Below are positions 53,125-60,802 of a DNA stretch of 64,000 nucleotides, in pieces. The notes beneath the pieces are model-generated. The model did no database searches. It worked only from the letters and a program-made list of their open reading frames with translations, and was not told where the DNA came from. The position numbers were made by a program, and so were the translations under genes. The stretch is from Gluconobacter sphaericus NBRC 12467. GTDB taxonomy: Bacteria > Pseudomonadota > Alphaproteobacteria > Acetobacterales > Acetobacteraceae. Every line of letters starts with the position of its first letter. Position 1 is the stretch's first letter. The stretch lies in assembly GCF_006539125.1 (NCBI RefSeq), contig NZ_BJMK01000001.1, positions 310,001-374,000 of the forward strand. The letters are read 5' to 3'.

Positions 53125-54071
53125 GCGATATGGCGACACCTTTGGCCCCTTCGGGGGTTTTTTCCGTTCCGGGCAAGGATGGTGATCCGTCCCTGCGTGA
53201 ATGGTTGGCGCTTCTCAAGCCGCGCGTGATTTCACTGGTGGTGTTTACGGGCGCTGCGGGCATGGCTGTGGCGCCGCGCTGGCCGTCCATTCCCATCGGA
53301 CTGATTACTATTCTGTGCATCTGCATCGGGGCAGGCGCCGCGGGTGCGATCAACATGTGGTATGATCGCGACATTGACGCGATTATGAAACGGACGGTCG
53401 TGCGGCCCATTCCCGACGGGCGGATGCCGGAGCAGGCTGCGCTGGTTTATGGCGTTGTGCTGTCGGCTCTGTCCGTGGTTGTGCTGTGGCTGGCGACGAA
53501 TGCACTGGCGGCCGGCATCCTCGCATTCTCGATTTTCTTTTACAGCGTCATCTACACGATGTGGCTCAAGCGGAGCACGCCGCAGAACATTGTGATTGGT
53601 GGGGCTGCGGGTGCGTTCCCGCCGATGATCGGCTGGGCGGCGACCATGAATTCCATGGCTGTGCTGCCGGTGGCGATGTTTGCGATCGTCTTTCTGTGGA
53701 CCCCGCCGCATTTCTGGTCGCTGTCACTTTATGCGTGCAAGGATTACGGCAAGGCGGGCATTCCGATGCTGCCGGTCGTGAAGGGTGCGCGTCATACGCG
53801 GTGGCAGATCCTGATATACACGTTCATTCTTACGGCCGTCTCACTGGTGCCGAGTTTCGTGCATGAGGTTGGGCTGACCTATACGGTTGTGACCAGTCTG
53901 CTGGATTTGGGATTTATTCTGTGTGCGTTCCGGGTCCTGATGGATCAGCAGGATGCGGAAGGGGTGAGCCTTACGGCAGACAAGCCGGCGCGTTTCGCGT
54001 TTCGGTATTCGCTGGCCTATCTTTTCCTGCTGTTCTGTGGGCTACTGGTTGACCGGGTTCTGATCGGATGA
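53121..54071 (+). CDS. ctaB: Protoheme IX farnesyltransferase (heme O synthase)
   Basis: Adds a farnesyl chain to haem B to give haem O, needed by bo3-type quinol oxidases. 316 residues, about nine helices. The first Asp-rich motif is Asn-Met-Trp-Tyr-Asp-Arg-Asp-Ile-Asp near residue 74 with Met-Lys-Arg-Thr after it; the loop Trp-Thr-Pro-Pro-His-Phe-Trp is near 193. It overlaps the COX1-like gene and the next small gene by four bases each, forming a compact three-gene unit. Confidence 0.96.
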   Translation: MSDMATPLAPSGVFSVPGKDGDPSLREWLALLKPRVISLVVFTGAAGMAVAPRWPSIPIGLITILCICIGAGAAGAINMWYDRDIDAIMKRTVVRPIPDGRMPEQAALVYGVVLSALSVVVLWLATNALAAGILAFSIFFYSVIYTMWLKRSTPQNIVIGGAAGAFPPMIGWAATMNSMAVLPVAMFAIVFLWTPPHFWSLSLYACKDYGKAGIPMLPVVKGARHTRWQILIYTFILTAVSLVPSFVHEVGLTYTVVTSLLDLGFILCAFRVLMDQQDAEGVSLTADKPARFAFRYSLAYLFLLFCGLLVDRVLIG

Positions 54072-54190
54072 GCATGACCACTGATATTGATCTTGCCCGC
54101 AAGCGGCGTCTGAGCAGGATTACGGGGATTGTTGGCGGTGTGGTACTACTGGCTGTCATCTTTTACGTGATTACGCTGACGCGGCTGTAA
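54068..54190 (+). CDS. CoxF-like small membrane protein (cytochrome oxidase locus)
   Basis: 40 residues: a short basic N-terminus (Ala-Arg-Lys-Arg-Arg-Leu) and one membrane helix ending Phe-Tyr-Val-Ile-Thr-Leu-Thr-Arg-Leu. Small proteins of this shape sit between ctaB and ctaG in many alphaproteobacterial cytochrome c oxidase operons. The ATG overlaps the ctaB stop. Here ctaG and ctaE do not follow; a terminator comes next. Too short for most gene callers. Confidence 0.75.
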   Translation: MSMTTDIDLARKRRLSRITGIVGGVVLLAVIFYVITLTRL

Positions 54191-54224
54191 TAGCCGGGAT
54201 TTTGCTGCTTATTCAGGCAATAAA

Positions 54225-54253
54225 AAAGGCCCGGGGATTTCCCGGGCCTTTTT
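54225..54253. terminator. Terminator after the COX1-like/ctaB unit
   Basis: 11-base perfect stem AAAGGCCCGGG (54225-54235) with CCCGGGCCTTT (54241-54251), 5-base loop, flanked by A run and T run. It serves both the ctaB unit and the convergent Tim44-like gene. Confidence 0.93.
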
Positions 54254-54269
54254 CTGTTTTGGGGTTTGC

Positions 54270-55223
54270 TCAGCCAGCTTGCTGGATGGCGGAGAGGATC
54301 CAGTTGCCGCGACCATCGGCGCGGACGAAGGTCCAGAGTTCGGTCACGGTGACGGGCTCGGTAGAGCTGCCGTCGATGACGTTGCCCATGGAGTCCGTGG
54401 TGACGTCCGTCATGGAGTAGCGCATGGCGACTGTGGCGTAGGTCAGGCTACCTTCGCGCCAGGCTTCGGAAAGGTCGCCTCGTTGGAACTGAACGTTGGA
54501 GACGATGTTGCGTGCGCCACGGCTCGCGAGATCGGAAAGCTGGGCGTTGAAATAGCCCGTCATTTCCGGGGTCGCCATGCTGGCGAGGGCGCGCATGTTC
54601 TGTGCGCTCCAGGCGGCCTGGATGTCGAGCAGAAGGCGCTGGAAGCTCAGGTAGTCGTCATTGGTCAGTGTCACAGGTGTGCTGCCGCCTGCGTTGCCGA
54701 AGGGGGATGCGCCTGCGGAAGAGGGCATGCCTAGCGGGCTGCGCTGACCACGGTTACCGAACATGCGCAGGACGAAGGCGATCAGGCCGCCAATGATGAG
54801 AACCTGTAACAGGAAGCCGAAGAAAGACGTGCCGCCGGTCATGCCGCCCATAACGCCGTGGCCGCTCAGCAGACCGAACAGGCCTGCGCCCAGGAAGCCG
54901 CCTGCAAATCCGCTTAGGAACGGATGGCGGACAGGGTAGGAGGGTCTGTAGGCGGGGGTGCCGTAACCGGGCATCGGGCGGCCTGGAAAGCCATAGCCCG
55001 GTGAGCCATAATTGGGCGACGGACGTGGGGTGGCGGACTGGTCCATCGGGCGGGCCCAGCCGGGCGTGATGGATGTGCGCGGCGGGGCGCTCCAGGTGTG
55101 GGAGCCGCGGCTTCCGATGGAGCTGCCGCCGCCCGGGCGCGCATCCGCTGTTCCCAGCGCGCCGAGGCTGACAGCGCAGAGGAGGGCGAGGGCGGTCGTA
55201 GAAAGTCGGAATTTACGCATCAA
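54270..55223 (-). CDS. Tim44-like domain protein
   Basis: 317 residues. Signal peptide at 1-28, then a Gly/Pro/Ser/Tyr-rich region to about residue 100, two hydrophobic segments at about 105-160 rich in Gly and Phe, and a Tim44-like domain at about 185-315. The domain has Phe-Gln-Arg-Leu-Leu-Leu-Asp-Ile-Gln-Ala-Ala-Trp near its start and a final Trp-Thr-Phe-Val-Arg strand. Bacterial members are of unknown function; the mitochondrial homologue belongs to the import motor. Four-base overlap with pmbA. Confidence 0.85.
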   Translation of the reverse strand: MMRKFRLSTTALALLCAVSLGALGTADARPGGGSSIGSRGSHTWSAPPRTSITPGWARPMDQSATPRPSPNYGSPGYGFPGRPMPGYGTPAYRPSYPVRHPFLSGFAGGFLGAGLFGLLSGHGVMGGMTGGTSFFGFLLQVLIIGGLIAFVLRMFGNRGQRSPLGMPSSAGASPFGNAGGSTPVTLTNDDYLSFQRLLLDIQAAWSAQNMRALASMATPEMTGYFNAQLSDLASRGARNIVSNVQFQRGDLSEAWREGSLTYATVAMRYSMTDVTTDSMGNVIDGSSTEPVTVTELWTFVRADGRGNWILSAIQQAG

Positions 55224-56551
55224 AGTCCTGCAATGTTCATGCCGTCGATCCGGATGCTTGGCGCGTTAACGCTCTGCCGGAACATTAGATCACTGCCCGG
55301 AATCATGCGGGCAAACATGTCTTTCAGGTTGCCCGCGACCGTGAGTTCGGCGACGGGTTCGGCAACTTCGCCGTTGCGGATCATGAAGCCTGAAGCGCCA
55401 CGGCTGTAATCGCCGGTCAGCATGTTGACCGACGAGCCCATGAGCTCCGTGATCAGGATCCCTTCACTGATATCGGAACGCAGTGCCTCGGAAGAAAGGG
55501 TTCCAGGTGCGAGATGAAGATTTGTCACACTTGGGGAGGGCGGCGAGGCGACGCCACGGCTGGCGCGGCCGTTCGTGGGCATGTTCAGCTGGCGACCGCT
55601 GCGGGAGTCGAGCAGCCAGGTCTGGAGGATGCCGTTCGTGATCAGGTCCAGCGGCAGGGCAGCGCAGCCTTCGGCGTCGAAAGGACGGGAGGCGGCGCCG
55701 CGGATACGGCGGGGGTCGTCATGGACGGTCAGGCCTGCAGAGAGGATCTGCTTGCCGAGGCTGTCCTTGAGGAAGGATGTGCCCCGTGCGATGGCGGCCC
55801 CGTTGATGGCGCCGACCAGATGGCCGAGCAGCGTGGCGGAGACACGCGGGTCGTAGATCACGCTGTAGGTGCCGGTGCGGGGACGGCCGGGATTGACGCG
55901 CGCCAGCACCCGTTCGGCGGCTTCGCGGCCGATGATGGTCGCGCTTTCGAGGTCTTCGAGATGTACGGCGCTGCGATAGGCGTAGTCGCGCTGCATCGTG
56001 GCCCCCTCACCGGCGAGGACGCTGGCGCTGGTGGAGTGTGCGGTGCGGCTGTAGGCGCCGAAGAAGCCTGCCGAGGTGCCGAGTGCGACCGAGGTGCGGC
56101 CGTGACCGGCGGAGGCGCCGTTGGTGTTGGTGATGCCTTCGAAGGACAGGGCGGTGTCTTCGGCTTCGCGGGCGCGGGCGAGGAGGTCGTCCATGCTCGG
56201 CGAGGAACTGCATTCGAGGTCCAGTCCGGCGGCGTCGAAATGGCCCTGAAGGGCAGATTCGGCGAGGCCGGCATACTGGTCTTCGGGGACGACCAGGGCC
56301 ATTGCGCAGGCCTGTTCGGCCAGACGGTCGAACTCGGCCTTGTTCAGAACGCTCGTCGAAACCGTGGCCGCGCGCTTGCCACGGAAGACGCGCAGGCCGA
56401 GGGCAACGCTCTCGGAACGCTCGATGCCTTCGGGGACGCCCTTGCGGACGAGCGCGGATTCAGACTCGTCGCGGACGAGAATAGCGTCCGCGCGGTCTGC
56501 GCCATGGCGGCGGGCTGCGGCGAGGAGGGCTTCGACGGGCGTTGCGGTCAT
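55220..56551 (-). CDS. pmbA: PmbA/TldE family protein
   Basis: Partner of TldD in a heterodimeric metalloprotease that digests unfolded peptides and matures microcins or modified peptides. PmbA (TldE) is the subunit without the zinc motif; none is seen here. 443 residues with the family pattern Gly-Leu-Arg-Val-Phe-Arg-Gly near residue 50 and a Gly-Asp-Tyr-Ser-Arg-Gly-Ala-Ser-Gly-Phe segment near 385. No tldD in the window. Four-base overlaps with the M16 gene before and the Tim44-like gene after. Confidence 0.9.
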   Translation of the reverse strand: MTATPVEALLAAARRHGADRADAILVRDESESALVRKGVPEGIERSESVALGLRVFRGKRAATVSTSVLNKAEFDRLAEQACAMALVVPEDQYAGLAESALQGHFDAAGLDLECSSSPSMDDLLARAREAEDTALSFEGITNTNGASAGHGRTSVALGTSAGFFGAYSRTAHSTSASVLAGEGATMQRDYAYRSAVHLEDLESATIIGREAAERVLARVNPGRPRTGTYSVIYDPRVSATLLGHLVGAINGAAIARGTSFLKDSLGKQILSAGLTVHDDPRRIRGAASRPFDAEGCAALPLDLITNGILQTWLLDSRSGRQLNMPTNGRASRGVASPPSPSVTNLHLAPGTLSSEALRSDISEGILITELMGSSVNMLTGDYSRGASGFMIRNGEVAEPVAELTVAGNLKDMFARMIPGSDLMFRQSVNAPSIRIDGMNIAGL

Positions 56552-57813
56552 GCGGCGAGCCTTGCTGTGATATCCTCGAGCGAGGGCATGTTGCCGACGG
56601 GGCCGATGGCGGTGAAGGTCGGTGTGCCGGAGAAAATGGTGCGGGCGACGCGCAGGATGTCGGCTTCCGTCACGGCATCGATTTTCGCAACGGTTTCGGA
56701 CGTCGGGACCGGGCGGTTATGGACCTGGATCTGGCGGGCGAGCTGTTCACAGCGGCTGCCGGTGCTTTCCAGCGACATCAGGAGCGAGGATTTGAGCTGG
56801 GCACGGGCGCGGGAGAGCTCCGCTTCGCTCAGGCCGTCCTGAAGGCGCTTGAGTTCGTCGATCATGACGGGGACGAGTTCGGCAGCCTGCTCCTCGCCCG
56901 TGCCGGCGTAGAGCCCGAACAGGCCGCTGTCGCTGAAGGGAGAGGCGAAGGAATAGACGCTGTAGACCAGGCCGCGGCGCTCACGGATTTCCTGGAACAG
57001 GCGTGAGGACATGCCGCCGCCGAGGAGCGTCGAGAGGATCATGACCGCGTAATGGTCGGGGTGCATGTAGCTGACCGACGGGAAACCCATGACGAGATGG
57101 GCCTGATCCAGTTCGCGGGTCGTGCGCAGTTCGCCGCCCTCATATGCGGCCGCGCGGGGGCGGGGCGTCTGATGGGTGGGGAGGTCGCGGAAGTGTTCCT
57201 TCACCAGATCGACGACCTGCTGATGATGCAGGTTTCCGGCGGCGGCGATGGTGACGTTGTGGGTCGTGTAATGCTCACGCATGTAGGACATGAGCGTGTC
57301 ACGCGTCATGGTCGAGACGAGGTCTTCGGTGCCCAGTGTGGGGCGGCCCATGGGCTGTTCCGGGAAGGCACGTTCCTGGAACTGGTCGAAGATGATGTCA
57401 TCGGGCGTGTCGTTGGCCTGACCGATTTCCTGAAGGATCACGCCGCGTTCACGCTCGATTTCAGCGTCCAGAAACGTGCTGTGGGTCAGGATATCGCCGA
57501 TGATGTCGACACCGAGCGCGAGGTCGTTCTTCAGCAGCTTGACGTAATAGGCTGTGGTTTCGCGGGCGGTATAGGCGTTGATGTAGCCGCCGACATTTTC
57601 GATGTCTTCCGCGATCTGCGCGGCCGAGCGACGCTCGGTGCCCTTGAAGGCCATGTGTTCGAGGAAGTGGGAGACGCCATTATTGGCGGCGGTCTCGTCG
57701 CGGGTGCCGATGGAGACATAGGCTCCGAAAGACACGGTTTCAACGCGGTCCATCTGTTCGGTGATGATGGTCAGGCCGTTATCGAGTCTGGTGACTTCAA
57801 TCGTATCGGGCAT
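56548..57813 (-). CDS. M16 family zinc peptidase (processing-peptidase type)
   Basis: 421 residues. The inverted zinc motif His-Phe-Leu-Glu-His lies at about 48-52 followed by Met-Ala-Phe-Lys-Gly-Thr, with the downstream Glu in the Glu-Arg-Gly-Val-Ile-Leu-Gln-Glu segment. Two M16 domains, the second with Gly-Gly-Gly-Met-Ser-Ser-Arg-Leu-Phe. It is the bacterial relative of the beta subunit of mitochondrial processing peptidase. It lies directly after thrC, the usual alphaproteobacterial arrangement. Confidence 0.92.
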   Translation of the reverse strand: MPDTIEVTRLDNGLTIITEQMDRVETVSFGAYVSIGTRDETAANNGVSHFLEHMAFKGTERRSAAQIAEDIENVGGYINAYTARETTAYYVKLLKNDLALGVDIIGDILTHSTFLDAEIERERGVILQEIGQANDTPDDIIFDQFQERAFPEQPMGRPTLGTEDLVSTMTRDTLMSYMREHYTTHNVTIAAAGNLHHQQVVDLVKEHFRDLPTHQTPRPRAAAYEGGELRTTRELDQAHLVMGFPSVSYMHPDHYAVMILSTLLGGGMSSRLFQEIRERRGLVYSVYSFASPFSDSGLFGLYAGTGEEQAAELVPVMIDELKRLQDGLSEAELSRARAQLKSSLLMSLESTGSRCEQLARQIQVHNRPVPTSETVAKIDAVTEADILRVARTIFSGTPTFTAIGPVGNMPSLEDITARLAA

Positions 57814-57838
57814 GAGGTTCCGTATTGTCGCAGGAAGG

Positions 57839-57862
57839 CAGGCCCCCCGGTTGGGGAGCCTG
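57839..57862 (-). other. GC-rich hairpin between thrC and the M16 gene
   Basis: CAGGCCCCCC and GGGGAGCCTG pair over 10 bases (one mismatch or wobble) around GGTT. There is no T tract, so it may attenuate or separate the two transcripts and not fully terminate. Confidence 0.4.
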
Positions 57863-57876
57863 TATTATTCTGAGGA

Positions 57877-59277
57877 TCAGCCGCGCTTGATATGGGCGCG
57901 GACGGCGTCCTGAAGGCCGGCAATCTGGCTGTCCATGCACTCGTAACGTTCGGTGCGCTCGAACAGGTCGGACAGGTGCGGCGGAAGTTTGGGGTGGATG
58001 CCGGTGGCCGCGACCACGGCGTCCGGGAACTTGGCGGGGTGGGCTGTGGCGGCCGCGACCATGGGGATGCCGGGTTCCTGGAAGCGTTTGCCGACGGCGA
58101 GGCCGATCGCGCTGTGCGGGTCCGCGAGGTAGAGGCTTTCGTTATAGAACAGGCGCATGGCTTCGCTGGTCTGTTCGTCGGTGAGGGTCATGCCCTCGAA
58201 GAGCTCGTTCATGCGGGTCCAGGCGTCATGCGGGACGGCCATGCGGCCGGTTTCGCGGAACTCCCGCATGATGGCGGCGCAGCGTGTGGCGTTGCGGTCC
58301 AGCAGTTCGAACAGCAGGCGTTCGAAGTTGGATGACACCTGAATGTCCATCGATGGCGAGAGGCTGGGTTCGACAGTACGGACGCTCATGTCGTTGTCGA
58401 TGACGAAGCGCGTGAGGATGTCGTTGCGGTTGGAGCCGATGCAAAGCTTTTTGATGGGTAGGCCCATCTGCTTTGCTGCCCAGGCAGCGAGGACGTTGCC
58501 GAAATTTCCGGTCGGGACCGAGAAGGAGACTTCGCGGTCCGGTGCGCCGAGGGCGAGGGCTGCGCGGACGTAATACGGGATCTGGGCTGCGATGCGGGCC
58601 CAGTTGATGGAATTGACAGCTGAGAGCGAGACCTCGTCGCGGAAAGCGTGGTCGGCGAACATCGCCTTGACTAGATCCTGACAGGTATCGAAATCGCCCT
58701 CGACGGCGATGTTGAGGATGTTGTCATCCTGAACGGTCGTCATCTGGCGGCGCTGGACGTCAGAAGTGCGGCCCTTGGGATGCAGGATGACGACGGAGAG
58801 GCGTTCGCGGCCACGGCAGGCCTCGATGGCGGCCGAGCCAGTGTCGCCGGAGGTCGCGCCGACGATCGTGACATGGCGGTTGCGCTGGGTCAGGACATGA
58901 TCGAACAGGCGGCCGAGCATCTGCATCGCCATGTCCTTGAAGGCGAGCGTCGGGCCGTGAAACAGTTCGAGGGAATAGAGATCCTGCTCGACTTCGACCA
59001 GTGGAACCACGGCGGCGTGGTCGAAATCCGCGTAGGCGTCACGCGTCATCCCGCGCAGGGTTTCGACGTCGATCGCGCCTTCGGTGAACAGGGCGATGAC
59101 TTCGGCGGCGAGGTCCGGATAGGAGAGCGTACGCCACTCGCGCAGGGTCTGCGGGCTGATCTTTGGCCAGCTCTCCGGCATGTAGAGACCACCATCTCCC
59201 GCGAGGCCGGCGAGAAGGATGTCAGAGAAGTTCGGGGCGTCGGCGGTCAGCTCGCCGCGGGTCGATCGGTAGCGCAT
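57877..59277 (-). CDS. thrC: Threonine synthase
   Basis: PLP enzyme that makes threonine from O-phosphohomoserine. 466 residues of the long fungal/proteobacterial class, beginning Met-Arg-Tyr-Arg-Ser-Thr-Arg-Gly. The PLP lysine is in Leu-Ala-Phe-Lys-Asp near residue 115, and Val-Pro-Thr-Gly-Asn-Phe-Gly-Asn is the phosphate loop. The M16 peptidase gene follows after 63 bases. Confidence 0.96.
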   Translation of the reverse strand: MRYRSTRGELTADAPNFSDILLAGLAGDGGLYMPESWPKISPQTLREWRTLSYPDLAAEVIALFTEGAIDVETLRGMTRDAYADFDHAAVVPLVEVEQDLYSLELFHGPTLAFKDMAMQMLGRLFDHVLTQRNRHVTIVGATSGDTGSAAIEACRGRERLSVVILHPKGRTSDVQRRQMTTVQDDNILNIAVEGDFDTCQDLVKAMFADHAFRDEVSLSAVNSINWARIAAQIPYYVRAALALGAPDREVSFSVPTGNFGNVLAAWAAKQMGLPIKKLCIGSNRNDILTRFVIDNDMSVRTVEPSLSPSMDIQVSSNFERLLFELLDRNATRCAAIMREFRETGRMAVPHDAWTRMNELFEGMTLTDEQTSEAMRLFYNESLYLADPHSAIGLAVGKRFQEPGIPMVAAATAHPAKFPDAVVAATGIHPKLPPHLSDLFERTERYECMDSQIAGLQDAVRAHIKRG

Positions 59278-59300
59278 GGGGGATTTTATATCACGTCCTG

Positions 59301-60284
59301 TCAGAGCAAGGCGATGCGGAGAATGTGGGTTGTGCCATCTTCCGTGACCAGAACGGCCATCTGATGGCTGTCGGAGATGGCGGGCGCGCCCGCATCGAAG
59401 AGGCGCGGGTCCTTCAGGATCCGCAGCGGGATACGGTCAGGGCCGAATTTCAGGATGCTGCCGATGGTGATGTCGGACAGGTAGAAGACGTTGTCTGGCG
59501 TCAGGGTTGCGCCGCCGAGACTGGGTGTGGTTCGCCATTCGGTGATGCCGTCGAGCTGTTCGACTGCGGTGAAGTCCGTGTCGGTCAGGAGTGCGGTATC
59601 GATGCGGGACATGGGGCCGCAGGCGGGCTGGTAGAACAGCCACTGGCCTTTCGCGTCCAGCATAAGGAAGCGCACATTGCCGCCGGCCATGGGATGTCCG
59701 TCGGGGCCCATGCGCGGCTGGTTGTTGCGCAGGAGCGGGTGGCGGCCGGTGAGGGACATGTCATAGGGCAGGAAGCGGGTGGCCTTGCCGGTCTGGAGGT
59801 TTGCCACGACGAGGGCGGGTTTGCCTTCGTCAGCCAGATAGGCGTGGGTATCGTGGATCTGAAGGGCGATCAGATTGCTGCCCTGGACCGTGGCGCCACT
59901 CAGGGGAATACGGGACAGGACCGATCCGTCCTGCGACATCCGGAGGAGGGCCGGCTGTGCACCGGCTGTCAGGCCCCACAGATCAGTGCCGGACCGGGTC
60001 AGTGTGACCAGGTGGTCCGTGAGCTGATTGGGGCCGGGAAGGGGAGAGGCCGTATTGGTGGCGTCGATCCGGACGGGATGTCCGTTGGCGTCGAGGGCCA
60101 GATAGGTTCCGTTTTCGGCGGCGAGCAGCGTTGTGGGCTGTAGGCCCGGGATCGTTGCGTCTGCTGTGATGGACGCCTGAACGGGAGCGTCCTGCCAGGG
60201 ATGATCCGCTCTGGCGGGGGTGGCCATGACGGCCAGTGCCGCAAGGCCAGTAGTGGCGGCGACGTGCAGGAGACGGGTTTTCAT
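59301..60284 (-). CDS. Periplasmic beta-propeller protein, major royal jelly protein-like
   Basis: 327 residues with a signal peptide (1-26, Pro-Ala-Arg-Ala-Asp). Repeated beta-rich blocks of about 45 residues follow. Ala-Tyr-Leu-Ala-Asp-Glu, Leu-Val-Val-Ala-Asn-Leu-Gln-Thr-Gly and Gln-Trp-Leu-Phe-Tyr-Gln-Pro, in this order, resemble the bacterial MRJP/yellow family, whose function is mostly unknown. A lactonase-type (SMP-30) propeller is the alternative. Monocistronic, 23 bases downstream of the thrC start and on the same strand. Confidence 0.7.
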   Translation of the reverse strand: MKTRLLHVAATTGLAALAVMATPARADHPWQDAPVQASITADATIPGLQPTTLLAAENGTYLALDANGHPVRIDATNTASPLPGPNQLTDHLVTLTRSGTDLWGLTAGAQPALLRMSQDGSVLSRIPLSGATVQGSNLIALQIHDTHAYLADEGKPALVVANLQTGKATRFLPYDMSLTGRHPLLRNNQPRMGPDGHPMAGGNVRFLMLDAKGQWLFYQPACGPMSRIDTALLTDTDFTAVEQLDGITEWRTTPSLGGATLTPDNVFYLSDITIGSILKFGPDRIPLRILKDPRLFDAGAPAISDSHQMAVLVTEDGTTHILRIALL

Positions 60285-60332
60285 GCTTCTGACATTGCTC
60301 TGCTAACCGTCTTTGGCAAGTCAGAAGTGCAG

Positions 60333-60683
60333 TCAGGAGTCCACTTTTGACTTGGATGGGGCGCTGATTTGCGGTTCCTGGCCTTCAGTAATCGGACTTT
60401 TAATGGAGCTCGGGATGTGATTGACCGCGAAAGGTGCGGGCCTTGGGTTGGAAAGCCAGGGTGCAAGTTCATGCTCGACCGGAAAAAGGACGGCAGCGTG
60501 CATCAAGAGGGCGGCTTCGACGGTCAGGCACTCGATTGACCATCGGTTATCAGGCATGCGGGAGATGTAATGACCTGAAGCAGTCCGCCGCACCTCGATG
60601 GGGAATGTCCGGGTGGTCATTCCCTGTCGGACCGTCGCGTACACCAGACCCGGTACCGGACCTGTTCTCTGTTCAAGATGCAT
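60333..60683 (-). CDS. Hypothetical protein
   Basis: 116 residues, unrecognised. It has a plausible GAGG ribosome site and codon use like its neighbours. The middle (about 35-75) contains Thr-Ala-Ser-Gly-His-Tyr-Ile-Ser and Glu-Ala-Ala-Leu-Leu-Met-His-Ala; no signal or membrane segment. A weak call: it might be a lineage-specific gene or a chance frame. Confidence 0.45.
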   Translation of the reverse strand: MHLEQRTGPVPGLVYATVRQGMTTRTFPIEVRRTASGHYISRMPDNRWSIECLTVEAALLMHAAVLFPVEHELAPWLSNPRPAPFAVNHIPSSIKSPITEGQEPQISAPSKSKVDS

Positions 60684-60802
60684 CGTCTGAAAACCTCTGG
60701 CATGGTACTTGGATTTACGATTTGACCAAATAACTGTGAAAACTTCGTTAACGTCTGTCTATCTGGATTTTGTGGCAATTTCTGAGCACAAAGAGTTAAT
60801 TA

